Of a DNA stretch of 64,000 bases, positions 11,871-25,575 are shown in pieces. A program made the translations under genes and the position numbers. Below the pieces are notes generated by a model, which did not search any database, was not told the origin of the DNA, and saw only the letters and a program-made list of their open reading frames with translations. This stretch comes from Moringa oleifera (taxonomy: Eukaryota > Streptophyta > Magnoliopsida > Brassicales > Moringaceae): the NCBI GenBank assembly GCA_021397835.1, contig JAJFZO010000168.1:992001-1056000 (forward strand). Reading direction: 5' to 3'. Positions within the stretch are counted from its first letter, which is position 1. Every line of letters begins with the position of its first letter.

Positions 11871-14133
11871 GACAGCAATGTCCAAACGGACCCATGTCTT
11901 GCCCAAAAGAATGCCCATCACATTCTTCCCGTCGGTTCCTCGTCTCAGACAGGATAACATTACTGCAAAATGCAATCCACGAGGGCCCAACGAACCCCAA
12001 AGCCGAATGAACACATCATCCAGGTGCTGCATCACACGTATCAACCCAACCCCACCTCTTCCCTTTACTCATCTTTGTTTTACTAATTAACCATTCATTT
12101 ATTGCGTCCGGTGGAGATTCCGGATACTTGTACATTGATTGAACCTTACGGTTGGTGGAATTTTTTTGTGCGTTGCTGATGTTGACATCTGGTCCTTTCT
12201 GCTTTTCTGCCCAATACCCATCCACATTTACTCTCTGAATCTGATGTTCTCTTCTTCACCGGTTGTTGCCGCTAGTATTCATTAGGTTTTCTTTTGACTG
12301 TTCTTAGATGCCCATTTGCACCTGGGTTTCTGGGTTCTCCTTTATGTCTTGTTTCTTTTTGTAATGATAACCTTTGGTTGTAGACGAGTATCGCATGCCC
12401 TTTGCATTTCCCTTCTAGATTTTGGGGTTCTTCTTTGTGGACAGCTGCTTTTTGTCATTGATTAGCATAGGTTCTCTGTTTTTGTTAAAAAGGAAACATT
12501 TAATTCTGTTGTTTGTTCTGGGGGTCTCTTATACAAGTGTTCTCTTTTCTGCTGATTAGCTCGTGGTTATTTTCTGCTTTCCCAAATATCCGTCTGCATT
12601 GTTCCTGTTTTCAGACAGGTTCTGTTGTTGCTTCTGCAAATCCGTTGATGATATTGATGCTTGTGGTAAGCTTCACGATCTGACTTGTCAGCTTCTTTGC
12701 TTGTTTGATCCATTTCTTTTGGGTGGTTTTCTAAAACTGTGCTTGGTCTTCAAAGTTAACGGTGTTTATGCCTGTGGTTTCTTCTTTATTTTTGGCTTTC
12801 CTTTGATTTTGCAGTGATTTAATTCCTTTCATGTCATATTAAAATGCCTGTTTGTCTCCCATTTAGAGTTATCTGGTTTTCTTCATATATGTGATTTTGA
12901 TCTTCTTAGTCAATACATCTCAGTCAATTTTATATTCTTATTTTATTATCAATTGCCTTTTCTGGTACTCATTATTTTCTTCCAAATATTTTTTCTTCTT
13001 TACTGGGATAGTGATCTCATGCCTATCATTTACTTCGGTGTTGTCTTGAGATCATGCTGTTTGTTGTTTTCTTCTTGCTTTTAGTAGTTAGCAATGTCAG
13101 TTTATGACAAAGTTAATAACACCATCAATATATGTTGAAATTCACTCTATAGATGTATTTGTTTGTGTTCATCCTTCTAGGTAGTTACAACATGTAGGTT
13201 TGTGTTTCATCTCTCCAGCTGTGAGATTATCTATTTTTGCATTTCCTTTTCATGCCAGCAAATACTTCGATTCTTGCAAAGATTGTGACATGCCTTGAAT
13301 TTGCGATACTGTGTATGAGAACCAAACTAGTCATTCCAAGTAATGATTATCATGGAGATTCATTTGTTGGATTGATAGTTCATTTATTATGCGTTCAAAA
13401 TATTGACATTTACAATATCTATTTGATTAAATCATGTTTTAGTAGGAGTGCCAAGGGGTCTGTGATTACTAGGGTTATTTATATAAAAACTAATATTATA
13501 AATCTGTACTTTTCTTGAGATATGGATATGAATATGGAAACTTATCCTCAGGTGTCCGGGCATTTAATAAAATATTACATTTTTAGAAGTTGTTGTGGCT
13601 ATAATGATAAACTTAAATAGCATTGATATGTCAGATCTGCTGCTGTTCTGGCTTTCTTATGGACTATTTGAAGGTGAAATTATTGAAATTTAGTCTCCTG
13701 CATTTTGTTCTAAGCTGCAAAAGAGCTCTTTCTTTCAAAATGTCCAGAATGCTCGCTAGATAATGCATTTCTTAGAAAATTTTGGTGGTTTAGAAAATTG
13801 ACATTTTCTAGGATTTCTTTTAGAAAAGACTTTTATTCACATTAGCACGGTACCAACCATCTAACTTTGGCAGCATAAAATTTGTATGGCATCTCTAATT
13901 GATCTCTTGAAACTCTTATTTCTGTTTTGGTGTGGCATCTCTGGAGTCTATACCACCATGTTTTAGTTTAATAATATGTATTTTTTTTTTTTAAATTGTT
14001 ACAGTAGGGATGAAAGGGCAAGTTGATGTGGGGAGGAAAGTAAGAGAAAGTACTGAAGCAGGTTCATAAAATCCTCTTGTTAAAAATAGAGTTGTAGGAT
14101 TGAATTATGGTTCCAGCATCTTCACAGAAAATT
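11870..14133 (+). promoter_or_regulatory. Probable promoter and intron-containing 5' UTR of the TLC gene
   Basis: GC content rises at about 11870. A TGGGCC (site II type) element reads on the minus strand at 11984-11989. Between 12100 and 14100 the sequence is T-rich on the plus strand with many short exon-like patches, typical of a leader interrupted by long introns. A pyrimidine tract ending TTGTTACAG near 14005 could be the last leader acceptor. Exact leader exons and start site are not resolved from sequence alone. Confidence 0.4.
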
Positions 14134-17100
14134 ATGGCGATCAAGTCTTACCAAAATCAAGCTCAGGAGCTGTTCAAGAACTATTTACTGGCAGATCCAT
14201 TTATTCCGTACACTTCCATTCTTGCTGGAATATTTATTTGCAAAGTGGTATATCCTATCCTTCCTCTTACGTGTGCTTGACTTTTTCAACCTGGGATCCT
14301 GAGTAAACTGGATTGTTTCTTTTTAGTGTTAATGAAGTTAATAGTCATGTGTGTATCTCATACACTTGGCAAAATGAATTTATATGGTTTTAACGCCTGT
14401 TTTATTAACTTGTCTTTTATGTTTTGCTCTTTGGCACAGGCATATGATCTGATCAAGTTAATTAGCACCTTTTATTTCAAGACTTATATTGGCCTTACAA
14501 AACTTCAACGAATTGAGTGGAACAACCGGTGAGCACATGGTCCTTTCCCTAACATCAGATGTTTTAGGTTGTTGCTTATTCTCATGGATTAATGATCTAA
14601 TTTGGCAGTGGTATCTCTACAATTCATGCCATTTTCATCACAGTTTTGTCGTTGTACCTGGTCTTCTGGTCAGATCTCTTTTCTGACCAGCGGCTTGGTG
14701 TTCCTATCACCTTTCGTAGCTCATCACTCTCTACATTTGGTTTGGGGGTAAGTGTCATTTTACTTTTGCAAGACATAAATGCTAGGCCTTGGTCCCTTGC
14801 AGGCAGTTTATACTCTATATTTCCATTATATCGCTTTGGTTAGAGGTTTAAAATGGCTCATCTAGCCCATAGAAATCTACGACCCAACACAATACGAGCT
14901 GTACCTGGCATGGCCTGTAATTACATAAAATTGAAAACGGACCATGCCGTGCATGTTGGTACAAGTGCCAGGCCTGTGTGTGGCCTAGCCATGCTGTGGA
15001 CAAGCATAGCGTATGAGCTAGGTTTCCTGGCTCACCATGGCCATTTTAATTCGCCATACCAGGAATGTCCTGGCCTAGCATGCTTGCCAGCATGGCACGG
15101 CTTGTTTTCAATTTTTTTTTTAATTTCATTTTTAAATTAAAAAAATTTACAATTCAAATTCATGTAAAATCATATTTCAATTTTGTTCTAATTCTCAATT
15201 TGATTTTTTTGTCTATTTTATATTTTAAAGGGTAATTAGTAGTAAATTTTTTCTTTTTGCTAATTCTAATTGGAGATTTTTATATACATTAGTTTATGAA
15301 ATTGAAGCAACAGATGATAAAATGTGAAAGCTGTTGATTGTAGTACCAGATAGCTTGAATGTATACATATATATAAAACCTTAAACATTGAAATGTGAGA
15401 TGCAGTTTCTTCCCACTCTACTTTTACGATTTCTTGGTAGGTAGCCTACGGATTACATTTAGGACTAACATCTTGGACATCTCTCTCTCTCTGCTAGTTT
15501 GGTGATGCACAACATTTCATGCAGACAGGCTAATGCTATTCTATGTTTTTGCTTGCCATTAATTTAAGTAGTATACTTTTAAACTTCCTAAAAAGACAAA
15601 AGTATTTCTGTACGGTGTTTGCTTCTTAGTTAGAAGTGATTGGCATGATCTTTTTGGGAAGCTGCATGGTATGTGGGAAACAGAAGGAAGTCAAATTCCA
15701 GCAAAATAACTTCCATGACCTGTTTCTTTGGCATACTAAAAATACATTTGGTTGAATTTAATCTTTATCAACTTGCTTAACCTTTTGTAAGTAGTATTTC
15801 TGATATGATGTTTTTCATATGATTTTTGACAGGTTTCTGTCGGTTACTTCCTTGCAGATCTTGGAATGATTTTTTGGCTATATCCTTCTTTGGGTGGAAT
15901 GGAATATGTAAGTGAATATTAGGGTGATGAAATGGTGCTTGGGCCTTATTACTGTCTTTTGACACCATCATGTTGGCCACTCGCAGATTTGATCAGGATA
16001 CAAAGGTTTCCCTTGCATATTCTGAAGTCACTGTTAGCCACTTAGAGATTCATGTGTACTTTACTCTTGTGCCCTGGGTCGATCAACTTTTAAAGATGCA
16101 AATGTAAATTGTTGATGTCATGTGAAAACTCTTACTGGAAAAAACATAAACATTAGAATATTAGTTTTCCAATGGGCTCTAGATCCTTTTGGGCAAATAT
16201 TTAGCAGAACTTGAAGATACATATTCAAAAGTTGCCTTGGAGTTTAAACATTTATTTGGGAGTGGAAGTTGTCTGTCACATGGTGGCATCAGATGGAGCT
16301 AACCATGTCTAGCATTAGGATAAATTAAGCATCAATTTGAATGGTTAGGAAAGGAGGAGGATATAAGAGAAAGCATGGCTGGCACAGTACTAGATCAGTT
16401 GTGATGAGAATGCCAGATTTCCGTTTTATTTTCTGATAAGATGTCATCTACCAAGTCCCTTAAGTGCATCACATAAAAGTAATGTGGCAGCATGAAAATG
16501 AACGACTTGAATAATGTATTCCAGCTAATTTCAGATATAGAAGCAAGGTGTCTGCATTTTTTCTTTGGTATTAGGAGGTTGGTAAGTTTGCTCCATATCT
16601 GTGACAGAGTAATGGTAAAAACATGGCAGATTTTGTGCTCCTTTGTGTTGTCGCTGTTTCACTGTGTATTCACATTAACATTTAAGTGCTTCTTGTGTTT
16701 TCTCTCTTTTGATTATGAAAATATTAGGCTCACTCTGACAAAAAAGAATATATTAGTTTAGCTGCACGCTAGAGAGTTTAGCTCCTAATTTGATTTTATT
16801 TGGTTCATTTGGATATGAAAGATGGAAGGAAATAGGGCATATGACCTTGATTTGAATAATTTACTCCAAGATGTTCTAATAATGATATTTCTAATCCTGG
16901 AAGTAGTCTGAGTGCTGTATTTGGTGTCTTGGGTACTGGTCTTGCAATGTAGATAAGAGGATTATAGGATTATATTGTGAAGGTAGATGCATTAAATATC
17001 AAAAATTAAAATGAAAAGGATTTTTTTTTGGGGCACCAAAAAGGGAATTTTAGAGAAATAGAAACAGAAAGAACTACAAAAGTAAAGCAAATCAAATAAA

Positions 17101-18334
17101 TTCGATCACAAGGTGGCATATGGATTGTTGATACCTGACATATGGATTGTTGGTACCTTTATTTTAAAGTATTTTTATGTATTTCTAGAGCCTGTCAGTA
17201 AAGCTTATATGATGTTAGCATCTGGTCTCAGGTTGTGCATCACTCTCTTTCTGGAATTGCAGTAGGATACTCTTTATTTACCGGAGAAGGACAACTCTAT
17301 ACATACATGGTCCTCGTCTCTGAAGTGACAACTCCAGAGATTAATCTGCGATGGTAGGTTTTACCAATTGATTTGTAACTGGCATTTGAAGTCTTGCCTT
17401 ACATTCTCTCTTGGGTCTCATGAAGGTATCTTGATATTGCTGGTTTGAAGAGGTCCAATGCCTATCTTGTTAATGGTGTGGTGATCTTTCTGGCTTGGCT
17501 GGTGAGTTCAAATCCTCCTGGATCTTTGTTCTAGGAGATTTTACCAATGAGAACCATTTAAATCTTTCCATATAAAAAGGCAAATGGCAAATATAAGAAT
17601 GAAGCAACTAGTTAAGCTCTTGATATTCTGAGAAGCAGGCTGAGGTCTTCACAACTGAGTGGCAATGTTACCTATGATTTCTGCTTTTGCGATAAAAAAG
17701 TTCTTCCATGATCATAGAGAACCCTTTTTAAAGGGAAAAAAAATTAATACTGTCTGATAAAAAAGAAACAATGATCCTCAATTTTTGAATGCAGGTTGCA
17801 AGAATTCTGTTGTTCGTGTATGTGTTTCACCATGTTTATTTGCACTATAATCAGGTAACTCTGACTCCTTTGAATTCTTTATTTCCCGGGTTCTGAATTT
17901 CTAGAATTGCATATTTTTGTATTCCTTTAGCATTTACGCCTTTCCTTACCTGAAATCCTGATTGAATGTGTATTAAACTCAGGACATGAAGCTGTTTATT
18001 TATTTATGAACTTAGTACCTGGGCCTATTTGTTTACTTGTTTTATTATGTTGTTAAGATGCCTTTTGAGACTTTAACGACATTCTTCCTATTGTTTTTGC
18101 AAACGTAAAAGGAATGCTTCAGAATTCTGGATAGGAGATCATGGACGTGCAAACTCTGTGCAAGTTTTAGTTATAACGTTATATTTTGCTTGATTGTCTC
18201 GGCAGGTCATACAGATGCACCCAATTGGTTATCTTCTGGTTTTTGTGGTGCCAGCAGCACTAGCTGCCATGAACTTGATGTGGTTTGGAAAAATTGCTAA
18301 GGGATTGAAGAAAACTTTAGCAAAGAGGCAGTGA
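14134..18334 (+). CDS. TLC (TRAM/LAG1/CLN8) domain membrane protein
   Basis: Eight coding exons with GT-AG borders that keep frame: 14134-14247, 14440-14528, 14609-14747, 15833-15907, 17232-17353, 17426-17501, 17795-17854 and 18206-18334 (stop TGA). The product is 267 aa. It starts MAIKSYQNQAQELFKNYLLA and has about six hydrophobic segments (near residues 23-45, 72-92, 112-136, 150-170, 198-222 and 228-250) and a basic tail ending KKTLAKRQ. The TLC signature is seen in the His pair of VVHHSLSG, the EVTTPEINLRWYLD stretch and HHVYLHYN. Related plant proteins (Arabidopsis At1g31300/At4g19645, from memory) are unstudied multipass proteins annotated TLCD4/TMEM56-like; TLC proteins act in ER or Golgi lipid sensing or synthesis. 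An in-frame ATG at 14107 would add nine residues; 14134 is preferred as it matches the family's usual start. Confidence 0.92.
14855..15115. repeat. GC-rich repeat island inside TLC intron 3
   Basis: Within an otherwise AT-rich intron lies about 260 bp dense in near-palindromic words such as GGCCTAGCC, CCAGGCC, TGGCATGGCC and GCATGGCACGG on both strands, followed by a T/A homopolymer block. The vocabulary resembles widespread GGCC/GGCACG-type plant transposon-derived repeats. No open frame or clear terminal repeat is seen, so it is probably a decayed insertion. Confidence 0.5.
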
Positions 18335-20789
18335 CACATGTGACAGGCAAGTTTAGGAACTTCTTACTGGGTTTAGCATATTTCATTTCATCATTCTAAA
18401 TTCTATATTGCATGTAAATTTCATAGAGGAAAATTGGGAATTGGGAGGAGCTATGCTGTAAGAACAAAGGTTATCTGATTTTCCCATTTTGTGGAAATCA
18501 AGCTGTTGTAAATGATTCATATTGCTTCCGCGCTCTATTTGTTTTAACTTTGTCGGCCTTCCATGCATACCAATTTATATTAGATAGGACAAAAATTGCT
18601 TAGAAACTAAATGACTCAAATAAAAAGGTCATTATCTTCATGGCACTTTAGAGCTGTGTAATTGCAGATCTCATAGAACTAGCTTTGATCTGCAATCAAT
18701 TGTATTACTGTTTTGGGTGCTGCAAATCAAGACCCAAAAATTGGAAATTTGGCTTCTGAAAACTGAATTTAACTTGAAAGGTCAACATATTACAATGACA
18801 ATTTCTTTGGAGGAATAGCATGACTATGCAGTCTTACCAAATTCATGATTTGCAATGTCATCAAAATTTATCGCATAATATTATTATGATAAAAATTATT
18901 TAGAAAGTCATGTCATCCTTTGGAAAGGAATAATTTATTTTTTAAATTTCTTTCATCAGTAATTATGTAGTGAATCATGCAAATAACTAATTTTGTTATG
19001 GCAATTAATGAATCATTGCATTTTAAAATATCTGAGAGGCCCAAAGTTTGAAAATGAATGATGTAACAAATTAAGAAAATGGAAGCTCAAAGCCAAAAAT
19101 TAAGAGGGGATCTTAAAACTACACACTCTCACATGCAATTCATCACTTTTGTCAAATAATCAACTTAATGTGTAGCTTTTCTCATCTTGACAAAAAGATG
19201 ACCTCATCATTATAGAGTTCAACTTATCACCAAATTGGAAAGCTCAGAAGATTCACTTGCTTCACCGAGTTTAATCTCTGAAAACTTTGTTTATCATCCT
19301 ATCAAAAGTCATTCACTACTTAACTAAGTAGTTTTAAAAGAAGCAATACTTCGAGTATACCAAAAAAAAAAAAAAAAAAAAAAGAAGAACATAGCCTACA
19401 AAGAGAAGGTAGAAAAACACAATCCAAGGGTAAAGCAATTAACCTCAAGCAAAAGGTACAACATCACTAACAAAAAGCTATTAAGTTGCTTATCAATTAG
19501 TTCATTTGAAAATTCACAAGTTGAGGGCCTTAAGTTACCACCTAAGTCGATAAAATAAGGCTTCACTTAGATAATTTTTTAAGGGGAAGCGACACAAATT
19601 TATGTACTTCACTCAATCTTTTCTGTCCTTGGAGCTTACCTAACTCAATCATATAGCTATCCCTAACTGTATCTAATTTTTTGTAGCCCTTTGAGAAAAT
19701 ATATAATTCATTTAGAGCTTATATAGTTATCATATAACTTATTTATGACATTTAATATCGATAAAGCAATTAGAGTGGCACTTTACATTTCTCGACCCTT
19801 CGAGATATTAACATCGAAACTTTTTCATTACTCTTACTATTGAATTAAACTTGTTTAGCAGTGGAAGCAGGGAGGATATTGTGGTTTGATATGGATGGGT
19901 TCATTAATTTAAGGATACATGATTTGATAATGAGATAGTTTGGTGTAATTTAAATGTCAAAACTAAAGATAAACTTGAAAAGTTCACTCTTGATAAGATT
20001 AGAGAATGTCCCTTTGCTAGAATGAAAATTGATGCATAATTAAGTTTTTATATCTATAAATTGAGAATCAAGTAAGTCCCAAAACACATGTTATTTTTTT
20101 ATTGTTGAGTTTTTTGAATTTCTTAGTTTGCAAGAGTTAAGATTGTTGGTTCTCTTAAATCTATCAAATAAGATTAGAAAACCAGAAAATAAATGTGAAA
20201 TTTAAAGAGAGTAAGGATAGAAAGATTCAAATGCTATGTGCTTATGGGGTTTGGCAACCTTACCTTTGTCATTCCTTAAAACACACGAAGATTTGACTAG
20301 CTTTTTCCTTTGATGCACACTTGGTTATTTCCAACCAAAAGTTTTATAATAAGATAATCCTTTTATGTTATAATTCAGCCTCTAACAAAAAAATTATAAG
20401 TGTTTATACTATAGTAAACTCTCTCAAAGATTGGATACAAATAATAAAGGCTCAAGGTAATCTTTTGCTCAAAATGATCAATGCTTAGTTGATTGATGAA
20501 TGAATAACAATTTTTAGCTTTTAGACAATTAAACATATTACTATTTATGTTTTCAAAAACCTTTTCTACTTAGATTTAAAAAATCTAGTTGTTACTTACA
20601 AAAAACCTACTTTGAAAATATTTATCAGTGTTGTCGCTTTTTTTTACCGTTGTTACAACTAGTTGGTACTCACAAAAAATTGAATTCAGGAATGCTGTAT
20701 TAGTGTCATTGCTAGAAATATTGGTCTTGTTCTACGAGGGTTGGTTCCTAGTGACGGAACGATGGTGCTGCTCTATGTAGTTTTTGTCA
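18335..20789. other. Intergenic region downstream of the TLC gene
   Basis: The first roughly 250 bases are probably TLC 3' UTR. The rest is AT-rich with an A-run near 19361-19383. No coding motif, RNA gene or transposon end was recognised. Confidence 0.5.
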
Positions 20790-21340
20790 TGGTTAAGGTT
20801 CATTTTAAACCGTCGGTTCAAGGTTCATGGTCAGAATGAACCAGAATCTCAATTGTTAAATATTGGTTTCGATTAAAGTTCAGTTCAAAAACAGTTTACG
20901 TTTCGGTTCATAAGCTGTATAAGTTCAAATTTGATTTAGGTTCAGTTCGATTTAGAGTCGGTTTAAAGAGATTTTTTTCTCTTTAATAAGAGTATTTTTA
21001 TTTAAATTATTTTTTAATAAAAATATAGTGATCATATTTTTATTAAAAGATATATAGTTTTTAAATTAAATTATTTTATACAAAATATTTAAATTAAATT
21101 ATTTTACATATTTTTAATTAATTTAATTAAGAACCGAATCAAAACGGTGAGTTTTGAACTGTTGGTTTTGGTTTTGATTTAAAATTTATATGAACCATAA
21201 CCGAATCATGTTTAAAGTGATTTTGATTACTGTTTGAAACCAAAATCATTTATAATGGTTTCGATCTCGTTCAAATTTTAAAAGTTACAGTTCGATTCAT
21301 CGATTTGAATCAAACCGTGGTCACCTCTAGCTCCATGAGG
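20790..21340. repeat. GGTTC/GAACC-rich dispersed repeat
   Basis: The words GGTTC, GGTTCA, TTCGGTT on the plus strand and GAACC, AACCGAATC on the minus strand recur through about 550 bp, denser at the two ends than in the AT-rich middle (about 20980-21110). The mirrored ends suggest a degenerate transposon with subterminal repeats. No terminal inverted repeat or target duplication could be fixed. Confidence 0.45.
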
Positions 21341-22479
21341 CGGTGGTACCAACTCAGGTAAAGTCTGGTGATGTTACAGTCAAAATGGTTTGTGCTATCA
21401 GTTTAAACAGTGGCTTACCTTAATATTACCTTTTGGTGACATCGCCTCAAATGGTGGTATTATTATATGGTTTGTGGTACACCTCAATCCTTCCTTGTAC
21501 CGTTTTTTTGCTCAAACACTACAAGATTCAAAATTGATGTTTTGCAAATTAAGATCTTTTGAAAAACATGTTTTTAATTTGTTTCAAAAGCGAGAAAGAT
21601 ATGATCTTAAATAACAAAACTCATGAAAAAGATGCATGAATTTGTGTGTGAGCATTCGAATCATTTGAGCAATTACGAAACTTTTACAATTATCTAAAAT
21701 TTATTCCTACCTTAGAACAAGTTTTTTTCTTCTTCATCATTGTTAATTCACAACAAATGTAATGAAAAAAATTAGTCTTCCATAATAGATTTGTTGCCAT
21801 CAAAATCAATCCATTAATTTTTAATGACTCTATAAGACTAACATTGTTCACACATGATATGGAGTCTCTCCAATCATGACTTTGATGTTCAATCTTTGTT
21901 GTATTATAAGTTTATAAACAAAACATTTGTTGACCAAATTTTAGTTATATTGTTATTTTTAAATTTTTCATATGATTTTTAAATCTAAAGTTGGTATCAA
22001 GCGCATATATGAGATGGGTATTGGAACTTATGATGAGTTGGACGAAAAACTTCAAAATCACTTTGTCACATTAGGGTTTCCTACCAAGGGAACCTGAAGC
22101 AACTTAAAGAATCTTTTTTTTATTGATTTTTTCAAAAAAAATAAAAAGTGGGGAGCCACCACCAATATTTCTTATGACTTAATTGAACACTTAAATTCAT
22201 TTTATTTTTGAAAACTAGTATTTAAATTAATAAAAATAGACGAAAATAAGATATCCTTGGTCTTTCGTAATAAAAAAACACAAGTTTAAAAGTCAGTTAT
22301 GCATAAAGAAGGATTAAAACTCCACAACACTGAAAGTTGTTACTAATTGATCATAGTTATTTATCGATTTTAAAATTCATTTAGTGTTTAAAATTGATTG
22401 CCAAAAATGTATTTCAAAAAGAATTTGAACATGTATAAAAAATAAATAAGTGAAATTATAATTCTTAAACGATATGAAG

Positions 22480-23530
22480 ATTTAATTCTTATCTTTTTCA
22501 TTTTTAAAATTATTTATTTTTTGAAGAATATAAAAGTATCATTCTTATTCAACTTTTAATTCTCAAAACATTTTTTATGATGAAAGTGTAAAGGTTTCAC
22601 TAATATTCAACCTCTAATTCATAAAATATTATTTTATTATTTATATGGATGAAATGACATGTTGATATTGAGATGTATAATAACAATATATTAAAATATG
22701 ACGCATATAATAATTTTAATGTCTCATAATCCTACACATAAGCAAAGTATTGATTTTTAACATCTAGATTTAGGCCTTAAATCCAAACTTTATAATTCCG
22801 CTAATTGAGAATAAAAATGAATTTGGGCCTTACAAATGCAACCATAATATTTTTTATTTTCTTTGAAAATATTTTTTATTAGAGAATATAAAAATTTCTC
22901 TTATAAGATTTTCTCATAATCTCAAAAAAATAAAAAAATAAAAAATAATTTTTATTAAATAATATGACGATTTCTCTTTTGAGATTTTTTTATATCTCAA
23001 AAAAATTTTTATTTTATTTTTAAAAGTATTTTTTATTAGAGGTTATGAAGATTGCTCTCTTGAGATATCCTCATAATCTCAAAGAAAACAAAACAAATTT
23101 TTTATCTTTGAAGATAATTTTTATATTAGAGAATATGAAAATCTTTTTATCGATATTTCTTCATATCCTCAAAACCTTAAAATATTTTTTGAAATAATTT
23201 TTATATTAGCGAATATGAAAATCTTTTTCTTATGATTTTTTTTCATATTCTTAAAAGCTTAAAAATATTTTTTAATTTTTAAAATAATTTTTATTTTTGA
23301 AAATATGAAGATGACTCTCTTGATATTTTTTCATATCCTCAAAAACTCAATGAAATATTCTTTATTTTTGAAATTTATAAAAAAATAAATTAAAATAATA
23401 TTAAAAAAGAGAGATTTCTTCATATTCTTAAAAATTTAAAATAATTTTATTTTTTAAATAATTTTTATATTAAAAAAATATGAAAATACATTCTTGACAT
23501 TTCTTCATATACTCACATCCTGATTAAAAC
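22480..23530. repeat. Degenerate 80-100 bp tandem repeat with a hairpin core
   Basis: Units recur of the form AGAGAATATGAAAATCTTT...CTTGATATTTCTTCATATCCTCAAAAA, then an A/T-only stretch. Clearest units start near 22870, 23035, 23125, 23205 and 23290. GAATATGAA and TTCATATTC arms within each unit can pair, so each unit can form a hairpin. Copies are well diverged, so the array is old. No protein frame runs through it. Confidence 0.6.
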
Positions 23531-23639
23531 ACTTTTATTTTTAAGATTTATAAAAAAATGAATTAAAATATATTAAAAAGAACTTCGTAGTTCCAAATTT
23601 TGAAACCATCTTTGGAAACATGATTGAAATTAGAATCAA

Positions 23640-24090
23640 TTAAAAGAAAATGAATCCCAATTTCAAAAACTCACCGTCCTCCATTTCCATGAAAACTCTC
23701 TTATCCTCTTATCCTCTTCATTCTTTTTTTCTTTGTTTCCTATACAACAAACCATACAGAAAACACACTATCTTTTTCTCTCACCTCACCATCCCTTCTT
23801 GTAAACATGTTTTCCCTTTCTTCTTTCATGTTCTTTCTTATTTCTCCATTTTTTGACTCTTCACCCCACACCAACCCCACAAACATCACATTGTGATTTT
23901 CTCTCACATCCATTCTCCCTTCTCGTAGTACCCTTTTCCTTTTCTTCTTTCTTTTCTTTTCTTCTTCGTTCTCTCTTTGTTCTCTTCCTCTACCTCACAA
24001 TACCACACAACCCTTCATTTTATACCCATTATCTCCAAACAACTACTTCACACCACACACACCATTCTCCACATTTCACGTATTGAAAAT
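23640..24090. other. Pyrimidine-rich tract (C/T on the plus strand)
   Basis: About 450 bp strongly biased to T and C on the plus strand, with blocks such as TTCTTTCTTTTC and CACACCA. The open frames here (rich in Ser, Phe, His, Pro) follow from this composition and look non-coding. It lies between two tandem-repeat regions. Confidence 0.45.
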
Positions 24091-24799
24091 CCAAGCATCC
24101 ATCATGATATCAACTCAATAATAAAATATTAAAAGGAAAAATGTAAAAACCAAATATTAGATGAATGATTTCCAAACAAGAAGCAAGAATATTATCAATA
24201 GGTTATTAAACTAATAGAAATACATAAAGCATCCACAACAACAGGAAAACAAAAAAAGTGCATAAACTAACAATATTCGTGGATTTAAAACAATCTTTGA
24301 ATAGATCGAAGAACCACTATGTGGATTGAATTAGAAAGTGAATTCTACCTGCAAACAGAGATTCCAATAGTTGTTGAAGAGGAAGAGAGGTGAAAGCTTC
24401 TCAAGGATGAGAGAAAAATAGTTTTTCTATTCTAACCTACTACCTTTTTTTTTATGCCCTAAAATTCAATCTTGAAAGTAGTTCCTCCAAAATGTTTTTT
24501 TTTTAAACCCTTGGACAAAGTGAGTATTTAAAAATCCTGAAACCCTTGGCTTGTGTGCCGCAGCTACTGGCGCTATTATTTTTTTATTTTTTATTAATTC
24601 TAATTTTAATCATGAAAAGTCTTGCTTAAATTGATCCGGACAAAATTAAATGTCTATAGTTGGGCCCTTTTTGCTCATTTATGATGAACAGAAATAGAAT
24701 AAAGATTTTTTAGACACCAGCTTTGTTTCCCACATTGAGAATTTTGAAAACCCATCCTTGTCCTCTAAATCTCTTTTTCTTTTTTAAAGTGTTCCATAC

Positions 24800-25575
24800 A
24801 ATAGGTGATGAAGAAAATTAGAAACACTAATTGTTCCACTTTGTTGATGATGATGAGACTTGAAATGTAGATTGCTTCGTCCATTAACAATGATGCCATT
24901 TGAAAACTAAATTGTTCTGTGCTGATGATGTTGTGAGACTTGAAATATAGATTATTAGTTCGTATGATCAATAGCTATGCCACTTGAAAGATGAATTGCT
25001 TCGTATGAACATTGATGAAATTTGGAAAGTAAATAGCTACATATAAACAATAGTGAAACTTCAAAAGGAAAATGATTCATATGAATGATCGTGAAACTTG
25101 GACTATTATATATTGATGGTGATGAAATTTGGAATGATAGCTATTCCACATGAAAGATGATGAAACTTGGAAAGTAAACTGCTTCGTTTTATTGATGACG
25201 ATAAAACTTGGAAAGCGAACCGTTTTGCATGAATTATGATGAAGTTTGGATAGTCGACTGCTTTATATGAACGATGACGAAACTTGGAAAGCAAATTGCT
25301 TTGTGTGAATGGTGGTGGAACTTAGAAAATAAATTGAACTATACAAACAATGGTGAAACTTGGAAAGTAAAATTTTATATTGATAATAATGAAACTTGAA
25401 ATGTGAACCACTTCGTATGAACGATTACGAAACTTGGAAAGTAAACTGCTTCATTTTGCTGATGATGATGAAACTTGAAGAGTGAACTATTCTACACGAA
25501 CGATAGTGAAGTTTAAATAGTAGATTGCTTTGTAAGAACACAGTGAAATTTGAAAAGTAAATTGCTTTGATTAAA
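24800..25575. repeat. 38-bp minisatellite array
   Basis: About 20 degenerate head-to-tail copies of a unit close to GAACGATGATGAAACTTGGAAAGTAAATTGCTTCGTAT (given here by its parts: GAACGATGATGAAACTTGG then AAAGTAAATTGCTTCGTAT). Successive GAAACTTGG words are typically 37-42 bp apart. Copies in the middle (25140-25450) are best conserved and the edges fade. Frames through it show the repeat as recurring peptide phrases, without sign of being a gene. Confidence 0.85.

Noticed and set aside
23650..24086. Two overlapping open frames rich in Ser, Phe, His and Pro
   Set aside because: They follow from the pyrimidine-rich composition and have no motif.
24800..25575. CRISPR-like regular repeats
   Set aside because: Repeats are contiguous and degenerate with no unique spacers, and the DNA is plant nuclear; it is a minisatellite.
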